Made by a program: the position numbers and the translations under genes. Source: Camarhynchus parvulus (lineage: Eukaryota; Chordata; Aves; Passeriformes; Thraupidae). Taken from it: 64,000 nucleotides of DNA. The stretch lies in the NCBI RefSeq assembly GCF_901933205.1, contig NC_044572.1, positions 63,460,965-63,524,964 on the forward strand. The letters are read 5' to 3'. This document shows positions 35,374 through 49,329 of the stretch, piece after piece (position 1 is the first letter of the stretch; every line of letters starts with the position of its first letter). Below the pieces are notes generated by a model. It did no database searches. It saw nothing but the letters and a program-made list of their open reading frames with translations, and was not told the origin of the DNA.

Positions 35374-35393
35374 CACACATACACACACACACA
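35374..35393. repeat. (CA)n microsatellite
   Basis: About nine CA units with one TA interruption, following a gcatatgcatgc stretch. Confidence 0.85.
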
Positions 35394-36518
35394 GTTTGGG
35401 GAAGTGAAGGAAAAGGAAGCAAATCAGTTTCATAAACAACCAAAGAAGTAGAAATTAAAGAACAGGCTCAGCAGATCAATGAAGCACATGATTAATTCCC
35501 ATTATCTTCAGGAGAGCTTGACTACAGTTAAAGTGCTTTGATGAACAAGGGTCCCCAAAACACAGTGCTCCTCAACCCGGTTATCTGAGTATGGCTTTAT
35601 GTGAAGCAAAACACTTGAAAGCAACTAAAGGTATGGAAATGCTCAGGTTTAGCAAATGAAAGCCTTGTAGGAATTCTACTAGTTAGGAAAAAACCCATAG
35701 TGGCTTCCTAAATTTTCATCACCTCTAGCATCTTTTGAATAATGCAATGGTCTTTCTGGCAGCTCCATAAAACCATATGTAATCTGCACAAGAAGTTCTA
35801 CAATGTCTCAGCACTTCCTGGGGACTCAGAGCAGTAGGGCAGCCTTGCAACACAAGCAGAGATTAATCATTTTCTAATGCACAGTAATAAATAATGTATC
35901 CCCCATAGTACATAAATTAAAGCTGTAATTTCATCCCAGTTCTGTGATGACACCAGAAGCCCAAGATGGAATTTCAGCCTTGTTATGACCAGTCAGGATA
36001 CACATTATTCTTAAAATTATGATCTGAGAGTTTATAATGAACTGAGGAGTTCTGAAGGCATTACCAAAAAAAGAAGGCTATGTAATTACAAGCAGAAAAT
36101 AAAATTATTAAGTCAGATATTGTTTGCAGAACTTGCTAAAATAAGCAATAAATCTCATCCCTCAAAAGCCCACTCAGCATATTTGCAGCAAGGCAAGCAA
36201 AGATCACTACTACTATCAAAAAACTGAAAGCTATTCTAGTACCAGAGGGCAATGCCTCCATCACAGCAAACAGTAAGAAACTACATGCTGAAGTTCAGGT
36301 TTTATGTTACAGAGTCCTTAAAATGCTGAATATATGTCCTCCTACAACCGTACACAGCATTTCACTCAGAAGTCAAACAGGTATTGTACAGGTGCACAAC
36401 AGCCATAAAATATCAGGATAAAATCACAGTATATCTCAAATCCACATTCCTATCTGACAAGGAAGCTACTGAGCAAAATAAAATACTCATGCTGAGAAGT
36501 TTTATCCTTCTGATGAAA

Positions 36519-36538
<20 letters not shown>
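36519..36538. repeat. (AT)n microsatellite
   Basis: Ten perfect AT units followed by a gtacacatacacac tail. Likely to be polymorphic. Confidence 0.9.
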
Positions 36539-36549
<11 letters not shown>

Positions 36550-37840
36550 CACAGAGTTTATACAGCGTAAAGAATGTCAAAAATGTTCATGAATAACATG
36601 GTCCTAATAGTTCTCCTGCAGATAATTTCAAGAAATCTTATGAAGACTCAAAAGGTATTTTACAAGTCTAACAAGAGGCATTTTAATGCAAATAAGGTTT
36701 GAAGTATGAAGACCAAGAGCCAAAATAACCATCTATATAGAGTTAACTGTTATATTCACCCTGACTTTTGCTACCAATTCCCATGATTTTTAGCAAATCC
36801 CACAAGATTTCAAGGACGTCTGGAGTCAGCTTTCTTTCAGAGACAAGAAGAAAATAACTTTCTGACGGTCTTATACAAACAAGGCATGAAATTTCACAGG
36901 ATCATTCACGGCCTGGAGTGGTTCCACATTCTGAACTTCTTTGCATGGTATTATTCACAGATTTATCTTATCCCCCCTCCCTCCCACTGTATTCTTGATA
37001 ATCTGAGACTCATAAATCATGCTCACTGTCTCTTGCTCTCTCTCCCCACCCCACTTCACTTAGGTTTGAACCTTAGAGAGCTGTAAAAAAAAAAAAGTAA
37101 AGGAGGGGAAACGTGAAGATTATGAAAAAAATGTCAAATGAATTGGTGCAGAAAAATATTTTTAAAAGCTGAAAATATATAAGCTTAGAGTAACAGTTTT
37201 TGAATATCTGATACTTCCCCACAAGTCACTGCATTATTTGTTCCTTCCAAATCTTCCTCTTCCCAGTTCCCATTTCTATAATGGTAAAGTATTCAAACCT
37301 AAATACCTGAACTTATATTTTCTATACTTATATTTGAGCACCTTAACAGCAATGTTCTCATATTCAAGGAGCCACTCACTCAGAAAGGCCTACTAATTAT
37401 TTTTCTGTTCTCTTTTAATGTCTCTGATAACCAGCAAAATTTTAAATCTGCATATAAATATTTACATGACTACATCTGCATTTAAGGACACATTTTCCAC
37501 AGACCTGTTTTCTCCCTTTAGGCCTTCCCTGACTATTCACACAAACCCAAAAAAAGTACCAAAAATCGTGAGAAAAGGACAAGGAAAGCAAGACAATTGT
37601 CTAAAGCTCCTTGCCTCCATGCTTTCTCCACAAGAAGCATATCATCACCTCTAAATAGAAACCTGAAACCTACTCAAGAGACTTACGTAAGTCGTGAGTC
37701 AAGAACTAAAGCAGTGAGTGTCAAAACATTCAAAGACACAGTACCCTCTGCTCCTAGTAGTAAAGGAGTAACTGCTGAGAAATATGCAAAGATGATCATT
37801 GCACAGGAGAAAAATAGCAGTAAAACCTTGTCAGAGACCG

Positions 37841-37950
37841 ACAGAATCACAGAATGGTTTGGGTTGGAAGGGACATTTAAAGAGCTATTCCAAACCCTCC
37901 CTTGCCACGTGCAGAGACATCTTCCCTGGATTATGCTGCTGAAAGCCAAC
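37841..37950 (-). mobile_element. CR1 LINE, 5'-truncated 3' tail
   Basis: The plus strand reads agaatcacagaatggttt, then gggttggaagggac, then ccacgtgcagagacatcttcc. This is the reverse complement of the 3' end of avian CR1 elements, so the insertion is on the minus strand. Only about 110 bp remains, as is usual for CR1, which is nearly always 5'-truncated. Several substitutions against the usual motif (for example agagctattccaaaccctcc) show moderate age. It carries no reverse-transcriptase coding sequence. Confidence 0.92.
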
Positions 37951-40889
37951 CATTCAAAAATCAGCCACACAAACTGAGCTACAGGCTTCAGCAACAGTAG
38001 TACACTGCTAGAAACCCTTTGACCTGGTGTGATCTTGGAGGCTTATTATGTCTCAAAGAACAATATAAGCTCCCACAAAAGTGTTAACATATGCCCAAAG
38101 CATGCCTCCACCTGCCTTTTACTAGGGAGTCAGAGAGAGAGACAGTTTTCTGTGGAATCTCTTAGACAGTAGGTTACGTTGCTCGTGAGATATTGCTCAC
38201 AGGGAATGGCAATCCAACACAGGGACTAAAAGGTGACCCTGTAAATAAATGTCGGCTGCAAAATCAAATACCTCTTCTGAACAAACATTGCTATATTGAC
38301 AGTGTAAACAAAATACAGAGAAGAGAAATCATTCCCCAATGAAAAAGAAAGAAGGAAAAAAGCCTAGAGGGAATGTGGGAGGGAAGGGCATATGGCAAAC
38401 TTAGGTCACTATAACTCCAACCGATGCAGGCTCTTCCCATTCTCATCACCAAACCCCATCTGTGCCTAAGTATAAATGGAAGGGTTACCTATCAAGTTCT
38501 CTTTCTTCATGCAAATATCATTTTCACTTCATGTATTCTGAGGACTATTTAACTTATCAATTCAGAAATTATTCTAAAATTATGCTTATATAATACATAC
38601 CATATTAATTTACATTCTTACCGCACTAGTCATACAAACACATACAATAACTGTTGCTCAGAATGCTTTTCTCCTATCTGGAAATTATCTTGCACTTGCA
38701 GTCTAAATTTAAAGGCATTTGTAAAAAAATCTGTAAAATCTGAGCACTAGCCTATTAATTGGTCTTCTTTCCCTCATTGTTAGATCAACACACAACACAA
38801 GACACATGGCCAAGGACTCAGAAGCAGTGAAAACTTCAGTGCTTGCAACCCAGGGAGAGAAGCAGGACTGAAGAACTGTGTAATTACAAGAAGAAAGAAG
38901 AAGTACAATTGAGAGAGTCCCTCTGTCTGACACAGCACATCTCAGAAGAAACACCGGCACCTGTCACAGTTAACAGTGGTGGGGACTTCCCTACTGACAC
39001 CATACCCAGAGATGTGGATTTTTCATCACACAGAATTTCAAGTTGCCTCCTGGAAAAAGGAAGGAGATCCTTGAAGGGTTTTTTCACAATGTTTTAAAAT
39101 TATGTAACTCGACTAACTGAAGAAGACTCATTACCATTAACGTACTGCAATGTTGCAATACAGACATTAAGAATCCAAAAGCAGAAGCTCTTGCTGCTTA
39201 TCCAAGTATTGGTGCTGATTTGTTCCTGACAAAATATAGGACAAATGAACATACTGCTAATGCATACTGTGTTAATTATTCTGCAGTGCCATATAGTAAC
39301 CCTGATGGAAGTTCAAAGGAGTTGTGACAGATCCGGATGGAAACAGTAGTATATATATAGTTTAAATTTGCATTCAGTCATTTGCAGCTATAACATGGGA
39401 GAATTGAGTTGGGAGGCTGCACTGCTGCCTAAATGATCTCACATTACGCTACCAGATTAAATACTCCTGTGAGATAAAACACTGTAGAGGGCTGAAGTTC
39501 AGAAAATCTATTTCAACCCTGTTTTGTAAACCTCAGTACAGCCCCAACTCTCTGTTATTAATACCAATTCAATGGAACACATTTACATTGCAAATCCACA
39601 CCAGGCTTAAAAAGTCAACCAGTTAGTGCACAACACTGAGAGCAATGGAGGGCCTGCAGACACTTACAGACAACACGTTGCCACAACAAAGCTTTAATTT
39701 AGAGGAAAAAATACTGGCCTCTGCATTTGTAAGAACCACCCAGAGATAGGAACTGGGAGTACACAAATAAGCAGAAGCAATTCTATGAGCCTACACAAAG
39801 CCATTTCCAAAATTCACCCTCCCACATCTTTACCAAAAAGCAGCCGTGTGAGCTGAGCAGCAGCAAGTTGCTGGCTGGGACCCCTACAGGGCCCTGAAAC
39901 TGGGCAAAACCCTGCTCTCTGTTCAGCCCAGCTACCCAGGACATCCATGCCCAGCCTACAGCCCATGGGACACAACACTGACCCACAAAATGCCCAATCC
40001 AGCTCATCACTCACTCACCCATGGACCCTCTGGCATCCTTTGCCCCTGGAAAAACACAGCAGATGCTGCCTCACCCCAAGGCACCTTTGGCTCCCACAAG
40101 CCCACAGCAAGTTGTGGGTTGCAGTACAAGAGGGGTTTGAGGCTAAGCCTCCCTGAACACAGCAGATCTCACAGCAAACTCCACCTGTCAGGGAAAACCC
40201 AGGGTCAAACCATCGCAGACCACACTTGCTGAGCTGGCCCAATGCACTCCTGAACACAAACACAACCAAACATATCAATGGTACATATAAAGCTTCCTGA
40301 GTAAAAACAGATCTGCATGCATTTACAACATACAGCCTTATGTTTTGATGCTGAAGTTTTGTTACCTCCTCCACGCTCCCTGAAATAAATATATTAAAAA
40401 AATTTCCGTTGGCTTCTTTCAATCATTAATCACATTATACTAATAAATATTCTGACAGTGACATTGTTTAAACAACCTCTTCTCCACCCAAAATCCACTG
40501 GCAAAATCCACATGTAAGCTGACCATCACATAACCCTGCTTTTGAATGCTAATTGAAATCCACTTCCCCCAGCCAGCACAGTAAAGAGCTACTCTTTGAT
40601 AGGAGGAGTGCAGAAAAGAAATGAGAGAGGGGCCTTTGAGAGGAAATAAAAATAGAATCCCTTGATCCCACCATGACATGGCCCAGACATTCTCCCTGTG
40701 GGGAAAGACAATGTTTCTTATGGCAGTAAGAGTTTTTATAACATTTTCTTCTCTTTTTTTTTCCCCTGTGCAACTTTGCTTCCTGAAGAATGCTTTATAT
40801 AAAAGACATGACATTTGGCAACCCAGCTCTGCTGCTTTGAGAAATTCTTTGGCAAGCACCCTACGTGCTGACTGCATTAAGCACATCAG

Positions 40890-40909
40890 TTTATTTATTT
40901 ATTTATTTA
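40890..40909 (+). repeat. (TTTA)n microsatellite
   Basis: Five perfect tetranucleotide units. Confidence 0.9.
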
Positions 40910-41126
40910 GGCAGAAGTCAGAAGGAGCAAGCCATACAATTAATGCACAGCACAGTATCACTTCATCCAGAAAAAATGGGAGAGGAGCTGGGTAAAGAGG
41001 AGATGGAGTTTCTTCTTTTGAGAAACCTCATCATGGGAGCAAAAACGGTTCTCCAACCTCCAAGTGTTGTTGCTGTTCTGGAGCATACGCAGTGATTCTC
41101 AGATCTCAAGGCATTTAGGGAACATC

Positions 41127-41144
41127 AATTAATTAATTAATTAA
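41127..41144. repeat. (AATT)n microsatellite
   Basis: About four and a half units of a self-complementary tetranucleotide, able to form a small cruciform. Confidence 0.85.
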
Positions 41145-43519
41145 GACTGGATTCCACATCAAAGGCAGGTATCATTACACATCTATTTTGCACATGGGTA
41201 AAACGAGCCGCAAAGTGAACCTAAGCCTGTCCCGAGGCAGGAAGCACTGCCTTGCTCCTGCTGAGGGAAAGCTGCCTGCACTATCCAGCAGGAGGGCTCA
41301 GCACTGGCCACCTGCAGACCCACACTTCCCCCTCACACCACGAGGGAAAACAGAAAATAGACATGTTTCTACACACCACCATCTTCCCAAGAGTGCAGCC
41401 TGTGTCTGTGAGGCACAAGAAGCCCTGTCCATAAGCACTGATTTCCTTTGCTCCACATTGTGTGTCCATGATGTACCTCAGCACCGTTAGCAGCAGGTCA
41501 GGGACAGCACCATGTATATACATAACCATCGTCATGGGCTGGGAAAAGCAAAATCTCTGAGGGTCAAGGACTCCAATAAGCAATGCCTATCTCCTAGTCA
41601 GATGCCACATGCTGATGAGGGCCCTGCATTTGTTGCTTGGAGTTATGAACTGTACTAGCTTAGGCTTACAAGAGAACGAGATGCTTCTCAGAAAAAAATG
41701 AATATTTTTGCTTGTGATCACCATTAGCCCCATTTATTTACACCAGGGAGCAACAAACCTTGGCAACACACTGCCAGGGACACCCAGCAACAGCAAATTC
41801 ACAAAATCATGATGTTTTCAAGCTAAACAGGAAGGAGAGATGGGAATTGGAGATGACATAACACACCTGCCCAGAGACAGAAGCTGGCCATTCCACAAGC
41901 TTGGAAAGGTAAAGCTCCTGCATTTACCACATATCCCCTGGTATTTTCAAGCTAAATTGCTAGCAGTAAAGGCCCCAGTCTATCGAAGGCATTGTTTAGC
42001 CCACACACCAGAAGAAATGTTGAAACATAGTCTAGTGCCTTCCACAGGAAGGAGCTACCAAGTCTCTAACCCTTCAGATTGGGTACCGAAAGGACTTTTC
42101 TCCATCTCAGAGGGCTGAAATGGAACTAGAGAGTCTGCTTGATCAGGTGGTGCTGCTTCAAAGGCTATGTCCATGGGCAGAGATAAATCACTTAGACTTT
42201 GCAACAGTTTTAAGCAGCTCGGTCTAAAACAAGTGTTAGCTATTTAACACTGAAAAGTGCTTTCTACACACAAGTCTAAAAGAGACAGATGTGTGTTCTC
42301 ATATGTTGCATGCGCCCTGATGTAAAAAAGAAGTCTAACTTTGTTCCTAGAAAAGAAAATCTGGCACAGCAATCTAAACCTGATTGGTGTTTGCTAGAAG
42401 AATATGAGGACAACTGTTTTTCTTTTAAATAAAAAGTCTCGCATTACCCTCCCTTCCTGTTCTAAAACGTCTTCCAAGAATTTCTCTCCTTCATTTCTAG
42501 GCCAATTTTTATGATATCCAAGTAGTTATCACAACAGCACTATAAAAGCACAACTTTTCAAGGTTTATTCAGGGCAAACAGACCTCAACCAGACTGCCGG
42601 TTTTGGCAGAAGTTTGGCATGACCAAGGACTCAGTACAGTAAGATACAGAACTCAGCATCAGTTAAACTGTACAGCAACCTCTGCCAATCATCTGTCCTC
42701 AGTGAAACATGCACCAGGCTCTCCTTTGAAAAAGATTCAGGGATTTCAGCACTGAAAAGGGCCAAATGCACACAAATCTGTCCACAAAGAAATCACTAGT
42801 GAAATTCCCCTCAAGTGAAGCAAGGAAATACCAAGCCTTCAGTAGCACTCCTCAGTCACTCTCTTTAGCCTGGAAACAATGCACTAGCACTTTAAGTGGG
42901 GATTTCAAGCTTGATGAAACAAGTTACTGAGGCCCACACAGGATACACACCTTCGTCTTCAAGCTGGCTCTGAAAGTATAGGCCAAAAGTAAGCAAGGGA
43001 AACCTCAGCACAAGTGGTTTCAAGCTATGATCTCATTAGCTCAACACACAGGCTTGAAAGTGCACACAAAATTTGAAGTCAAGTGGTTTTGGATCTGTGT
43101 GCATATACTACATGTCAAAACACAAAGATACACACATTGTCCCAATGCAAAATTTCACACCAAAACATTAATAAACACAGATGTGTTTAAACAGAGGAAA
43201 CAAAAATATTCTCCATCAAACGTATCTGTGACTGCAACTTAGAGGAACGATCATATTTTAGCATAGACTGACAATCTCAGTAGCTTGAGGTGCACAGTAC
43301 AGATATGCTATCAAAGACAAATGACATAGCTTAAAACTTACGTACAATTATTTTACTTGAGGGGAGGGAAAAGGTTATGACCGAGAGAAAAGACTTGGAG
43401 GTACAGGGTGGGAAAAGGACACAACACACGAGAGGGAGAGAAGACTGGGTTGTTTTTAGCTTAACACTTGCCAAGTGAAAAAGCAAACATGAGTCATAGT
43501 AAAGGTAACTCAAAGTGTG

Positions 43520-44080
43520 ATGCGACTGCGATGGAGAGCTGAGCAGACCACACTGCATGAGTCAGCAGCACAGATAAAAAGGGTGATAAGAAGCAGCAGA
43601 TGGGACATGGCTTTACTAAAACAACCCTGCAGGACACAGGCCTTCTTTGCTCTAATGAAACAGTCATGCCAAGCTGCCACACGCTGGCCCGTACGCTTGC
43701 GATCCTGTGAATCAAAGAACGCCACGCATGGTTAGAAAAGCAGCAGGCAAACAGCTGCCGGCAGATCCACACGCAAAAAACAGCCCAGAAAGCAAAGCAA
43801 CAGCACCGCCCCAACACTCCCACACCCTGACGAGCGCCTGGGACGCCACCCTCCAAACCACTCAGGCAGTGGGGTGGGGAGGAAGAGAGCAGGGGAAGGA
43901 AGCTGTCGCTGGGATCATGGCATTCAACCTGGCTGTCAGCCAGCTTTTCCCTTCCTGCTACTCAGACTTGGCTTTCCTGGTGGGTGCCGAGGGCAGGCAG
44001 CTGCAGTATCCCCAGGCCCCCTTCTGGCTCCCCTGCAAGCACCTGCAGAGCCCGGAGGCAGCTGCAGCTGGACACTTGTT
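43520..44080. other. CpG-richer patch of unknown role
   Basis: CpG density rises well above the local background, with about 15 CpGs in 43,690-43,860, although less than in the island at 6.6 kb. The longest open frame of the window starts here on the plus strand (43,707), and another of 120 codons runs on the minus strand; neither resembles a known protein. It may be a weak CpG island, an orphan exon or a GC-rich old repeat. Confidence 0.35.
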
Positions 44081-45526
44081 CGTGTCTCAAGAAGTCCAAA
44101 GGGCAGCTGGGGCTACTTGCAGAGCTACACTTCAGTGGACCTGCAGCTCAGGTGGCTTTGCTAAACTCAGGTCTAAAGCTCCATCTTTTTTTTTCAGGGC
44201 TGTGTGGCCTGTCTTGCTGCAAGAGCAGAATATTTAGTCCCATGTTCTTGGGCAGCAGAAGCCATACAGTCATATGCAAGGCCATGTTACCTGCAAAATG
44301 CAAATGCTGCCCTGGCCATATAAACAACCTGCAGTGGTGGTTCCTCACTGTCAGGATCCCTCCACTTCTGAACCTGGTAAGGAAAGATGAAGGTCCTCTG
44401 TCACAAGCTCAAGTGAGGATAAAGACATAAGGCAAAGCTCAATTCCCCTTTCATCTCACTTCTTGGATGAGGTAAAATTATACCCTGCCTGTAAGGGGCA
44501 AGATGGAAAGTAAAATGCTCTATTTTTAGACACAAGATCCTGCTTCATCAGGTTCATCTAATTTCTAAGAAACAAACTTTGGCAAAGGTCTGCAGCTGAA
44601 GGGGATGAAAAATGACTTGCTTAATTTTCTTCTAGTGCAGCTCATAGCATGACTAGCGTAAATCAAGGGAAATCTGCTTTAGCCACATAGACACACCAGT
44701 TATTTTATTTGGGATAGTCCCTATATTTTAGGAATATATATAGAAAGAGAGATAGAGTTTGTTTTCCCCAATCTATCCTGCCAAAATAAGCATGTTACGC
44801 CCAAGCATTTCAATGGAGCTTGAAGGTGTGTCTATTCCCCCTGCTCCAAACATCCTTATTTATAGATTTCAAAATTTGACAGGTATGCTGAGGAAGAGCA
44901 GTTGCTGAGCCTAACACACTCTGCACAGCAACAGATCTGTTGTAACAGATTACAGGCAGAGAGAGAGACAGGAAACTTCTTTACACAAGTTCTTGCTTTC
45001 AAATGCAGCTTTTTTGGAGACAATGACAGCAAGGGCTTGTCTAAAATAAAGCTGGACTGAGAGCCAAGGCTCATTGCAGCCCCACAGACAGCAGAGCTTG
45101 GCTCTGCACTTTGGTCATGCACTTTTCTAACCCAAGTGTGTGTATATTCCAAGAAGTAGGTAGAGGAACTGCTCCCCTACAGTCATCAGGAACATTAGTG
45201 AAGGGGGAGGGTGGTCAGCCTTTGTGAAAAACAGTAAAGTTAGTTTTCATTTCCTGTCAGTTTAAATCTTATCTTAGAGGCTTCATTAGCTGATATTTTC
45301 TGGCCTGCATGCAGTGGAACTCCTTTTGTTACTCACACACAGAAGGTCCCCATCAGTTGCCTGCCGTCAAGTGTCAGTGCTCCTGGAATCTACCCTGCCC
45401 TGCCCACCATTTGAAGGCTGTAGCAGCCAGTGAATCAGTCTGCAACCACAAATTGCCGTGTGGCCTTCCCCTTGTAAGTCTACAAACAAACATACTCCTG
45501 ATTATAGCATCCACTAGCAAGCTGTT

Positions 45527-45610
45527 AAAAAAAAAAAAAACCAAAAAAAAAACCAAATAACAAAAGAAACCTTAAAACCAAAACAACAACTAAACAAACA
45601 CAAAGAACCC
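45527..45610 (+). repeat. A/C-rich low-complexity tract
   Basis: A run of 14 A is followed by aaccaaaa-type repeats. Similar tracts are common in bird introns and may derive from poly-A tails. No element body is recognised beside it. Confidence 0.75.
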
Positions 45611-47852
45611 CAAAAGATAAATGCACAGGATTGATGGAAGCTGATACACAATTTTTCCCCCAGACTAATCTTTCCATTCCCCCTTGAAGGGTTTTGGCCA
45701 TGCAGAAACAGCCTCATGCTCATTTTACTACTGGGTTTCACACTTATTGATTTTCTTTGAACTCATGATACAAGTGCCTCTATTTCTTCTGCAGATGATT
45801 CCTGAAATTGCTGTGCAATTTGCATGTGGACATACAGTGTCAACTGACCTGAGCACAATTAGTGACAAACTGTGATCAGAGCTCAGATGCAGACTCAGTG
45901 AGGACTCTCTTGACCTCAGCCTGGAGACAGTGCTGCACTTACATAAATCCCACCACAGGGCTCTCAGACCACCAGCGCAGAAACTGCTAAACAATGACAA
46001 ATGGATGACAAACCATGACTGATAGTTCTGCAAAAAGGTTCCTCATCTCCCAGCCACAGCCCCTGCCAATACACACACTTCTGAGCATCACTTTTCAAAA
46101 GGACCCATCAGATGCACTCATCCCTCTGAGCTGAGCTCCAAGACACAGTTAGGCAAGGGTGGTACCCTGCATCCAAGAGGCAGCTGAGGATGGGCATCAA
46201 GCTAGGAGAGGAGAAGGGAGAGGTACAAGTGAGGAAACACAAAGCTTATGATGCTTAGAGTTAACCAGCACAGTTATGCCAGGAGCAGCAACTTCTTCCC
46301 ATGCCTGAACTCTGACCAGGAGCAATGCTGGGAAGAGTGTGCAGCCAAAGTCACGGCCAAGGGAGATGGTAGAGGGGCAATCACCCAATACTCCACCCAT
46401 GCCCATCTCTGAATATTTATCTCAGCACCACATCATTGATTCCTTCCCCAGTTTCTAAGAACTGGCTTTTCTATACACATTAGAGAAAGAAAATTAGTTT
46501 TTCCAGTATCTTTCTTTCCAGCTCCTGTTTGCAAAGCCCTCCAAGAAGAAAACTGCCAGACTCCACAAGTGATCAGTGTTATCACATTTGATCCTTGAGC
46601 TTGCTGCCACCCATGGGACCAACAGCTATCACTGCCTTTTCCTGGAAGAGATTATGTAGGTATCAGAAAACAAAATTACTAACTTTATTCCTAAAATCTC
46701 TCAACAGTCTTCAGTCTCAGTTCCTCATTTACAGCTGGATGGATCCGAAAGACAGAGTCACTTTTGCAAGATCCAAGAATGTGACTGGGAACATAACAGC
46801 AAAGCCTCAAGCTCTGTTCCTCTCCTAAGTCTACTACAAAACCCTCTTCTTCCCCTCTGGGCACCAAGTGGAGATGGGTCACCACCTTCTGCATACAGGC
46901 TTATTAATATATATAAGTGATTTCTTTCTCATGCACTTATGTATGTAAATTAAGACATATTCTAAACTAGGTTATGACAATATATATTACATTCAAATGT
47001 GAAATCTATTGAAACTGTTCAAATTCAGGATTGTTGTTTGATCAACATTTAGAGAAGGTTGTTTCCTGCTGAAGCCACAAAGAAAATCAAACCTCAAAAC
47101 TGCTATCAGTTAATGACTGCACTTCTTAAACCAGGCCTGCCAGACAGCTTGCAGCAGCGGTCTTCTGCCAGACCGAAGAGGGTTTCTGTCATGTCAGTGC
47201 ATTTAGCAGGCTGAGTTATATAGCTGGTTCAAACAAAAGAAAGAAACTGGAAGGTTTAGATGTAAGGAAATAGGAGTTAAAATAATTTCTTAACAGAAAT
47301 TATATGCAAGAGTTCAAGATGATGATGATTCCCAAAGCTCTTATCTAAGATACTGTGACCAAAAAAACAAATTTTACTTAATAACTAGAATTAACGGTTC
47401 CTTTTAAAAATTACTTAATTTTAATGCAAAACAAGCTGATTTTTTTTTTCTTCTCCCCTCCTATTTTTCAGCTCCTATTTTAAGGAAGCATTTAGTTGCA
47501 TGACAGAAATGTCTCAGAATCTCCTTTTTGGGCATTTTTGCTGAACGTTTATTTTAATGTGAATATAGCCTGATACGCGTAACATGAAAAAATCTAATCT
47601 AGTCAACAGTGAACAGAAAGCACATCACTGATTTTAAAAAAATAGAAAAATTAAAGGCCCACAGAAATCTATGTTGGAGCAGATTAGTGTTAGAACATCT
47701 GTAGACATACAGTGTAGTACAAGTTTAAAAGAAAAGATATATGAAATTATTTCAAGTACTGAATGCGTTCTCTTCTTTAAGGACTATAACTAAAAAGAGT
47801 AAATGCAAAGCAAGACTTAGAAGCTGGTGATTTCCGTAAAGTTCTCCTGATT

Positions 47853-47880
47853 GCTGATTTTAGTCACAATTTAAATCAGC
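47853..47880. other. Inverted repeat with 8-bp arms
   Basis: gctgattt (47,853-47,860) and aaatcagc (47,873-47,880) are perfect reverse complements with a 12-bp loop. The surrounding 47,780-47,960 is complex, repeat-free sequence and a candidate conserved element. The role is unknown. Confidence 0.45.
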
Positions 47881-49180
47881 AGTTTAAATCCCCTGAAGAA
47901 ACTCCACAGGAGTGCTGATTTATTTCTTATGTGATGGGACACTCAAGATCATGAGGAACGTTAGTTTTCTGATGCAAAGCAGACACACTGGGACAAAGAC
48001 AAGTACACACTGCTATTCCATATTTAAAAAGGCAAGAGACTAAAATATATGCACATATGTGCACGTGTGAATACGTGTCCTCATTTTGTTATCACACTCG
48101 ATCAGGACGCAGACCTGCATAGCAGCAGACTAGGAAGAGGAAGCTCTTGCAAAGGGGTAATGAGCAGCAATTCTTGGGTGCTCAGGGCAACTCTTCTAGG
48201 TGCAGGAGCGCCAGGAGTGGCTCAGCAGCAGGTCCCTTGGTGTAGGCACAGCACTGTGAGGCCAGAGCTGCAGGGCCAGGGACAGGAACACGCAGTGATG
48301 TCTGACTGGGGTTAGTGTGGATACTGCCAGGATTACAATAAGCCTTGCTAAATCCATGCTGGGGGCATGGTGACTCTGCACCATCCTCAGCCGCTGCTCC
48401 TAGGCCCAGGATGAGGGCGACAGAACATCCTTCAGGATTGTCACACCAGACGCCGCACTGAGCAGGACACAAGAGCCTGGCTGCTCTCACATGGAGGCAA
48501 ACTGGCCCTTCCAACTTGGGAAACTCTCCTAAGGGTGTCCTGTAGCAACTCCATCGCCCAGCTTGTTCTCATGCATCATAGCACCACATGAGACCTCCTC
48601 TTCCCTGTCATGAATAGTGACAAGAACAGGGGAAACTGTGTTTCAAAAAGAAAAGTACATTTTGGTCCTATAGCAGAAATGGAGTTGAAAGACTTCAGGG
48701 GACCTGCAGGAACCTTCCAAGTCATTGAAGGGATCCTCCAGTGAAGAAAAAAGGGAGGAAAGTGTCCATAGGGACACCACAAGGCATTTCTCAAGGCACT
48801 TAATGTAACAAGACAATGGAGAGTAACTCATGTATAGATAGCAATGAGGTAATTAAAGCTTAGTTCTTCTCAGCCTGCTCCCTACTCCACATAAAAGAAG
48901 CACATAAGTGCACAGACATCAAGACTGAAAACAAAACATCTTGCTCCAGTTTAGTTCCCGTGCCTCATAAAGTACTGCTGGCTTTACCATGGCTGTGCTA
49001 TGTACAATCAGTAACAGGTACTGATAGTGTTTGCACAATACTTCAATAAGCAAAGTCAACTAACATTGCTTCCTCTATTTCTGTGTAGAGTAAGATATTT
49101 ACAGGAACAACCTTTTGAAACGCTCCAGTAAAATTAGCTTGCTCAGATTTTTTTTTAAACTAGAACAGAGAGCAGAAGGG

Positions 49181-49195
49181 CATCATCATCATCAT
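49181..49195. repeat. (CAT)n microsatellite
   Basis: Five perfect CAT units. Confidence 0.9.
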
Positions 49196-49329
49196 TGGGT
49201 TTTGTGCAGAAATCAGCTTTCTATTTACCGCTGGTATGTTGCAATAATGAATTGTCACTATCTCTTGAGTTATTTGCTGGGTTATTAGATTACCTAATTA
49301 CCTAAGTTCACAGAATAAAATAAATAAAT

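Larger units (their letters stand above)
31951..37840. other. Non-coding DNA, no gene recognised
   Basis: No exon is recognised. Features include a hairpin-forming 8-bp inverted repeat (32,312-32,343), a short telomere-like motif (33,472-33,485), a G/T-rich low-complexity patch at about 34,790-34,870, a CA microsatellite (35,374-35,393) and an AT microsatellite (36,519-36,538). The rest is AT-rich intergenic or intronic sequence with frames no longer than about 104 codons. Confidence 0.55.
37951..49329. other. Non-coding DNA, no gene recognised
   Basis: No exon can be assigned. Contents include a TTTA repeat (40,890-40,909), an AATT repeat (41,127-41,144), an A/C-rich low-complexity tract (45,527-45,610), a CAT repeat (49,181-49,195), an inverted repeat at 47,853-47,880 and a CpG-richer patch at 43,520-44,080. 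The longest frame (43,707-44,237, 176 codons) lies in that GC-rich patch and has no recognisable domain. Confidence 0.55.

Noticed and set aside
43707..44237. 176-codon plus-strand open frame as a gene
   Set aside because: It lies in a GC-richer patch where long frames arise by chance. There is no recognisable domain, the composition is odd, and overlapping frames in other phases are just as open.
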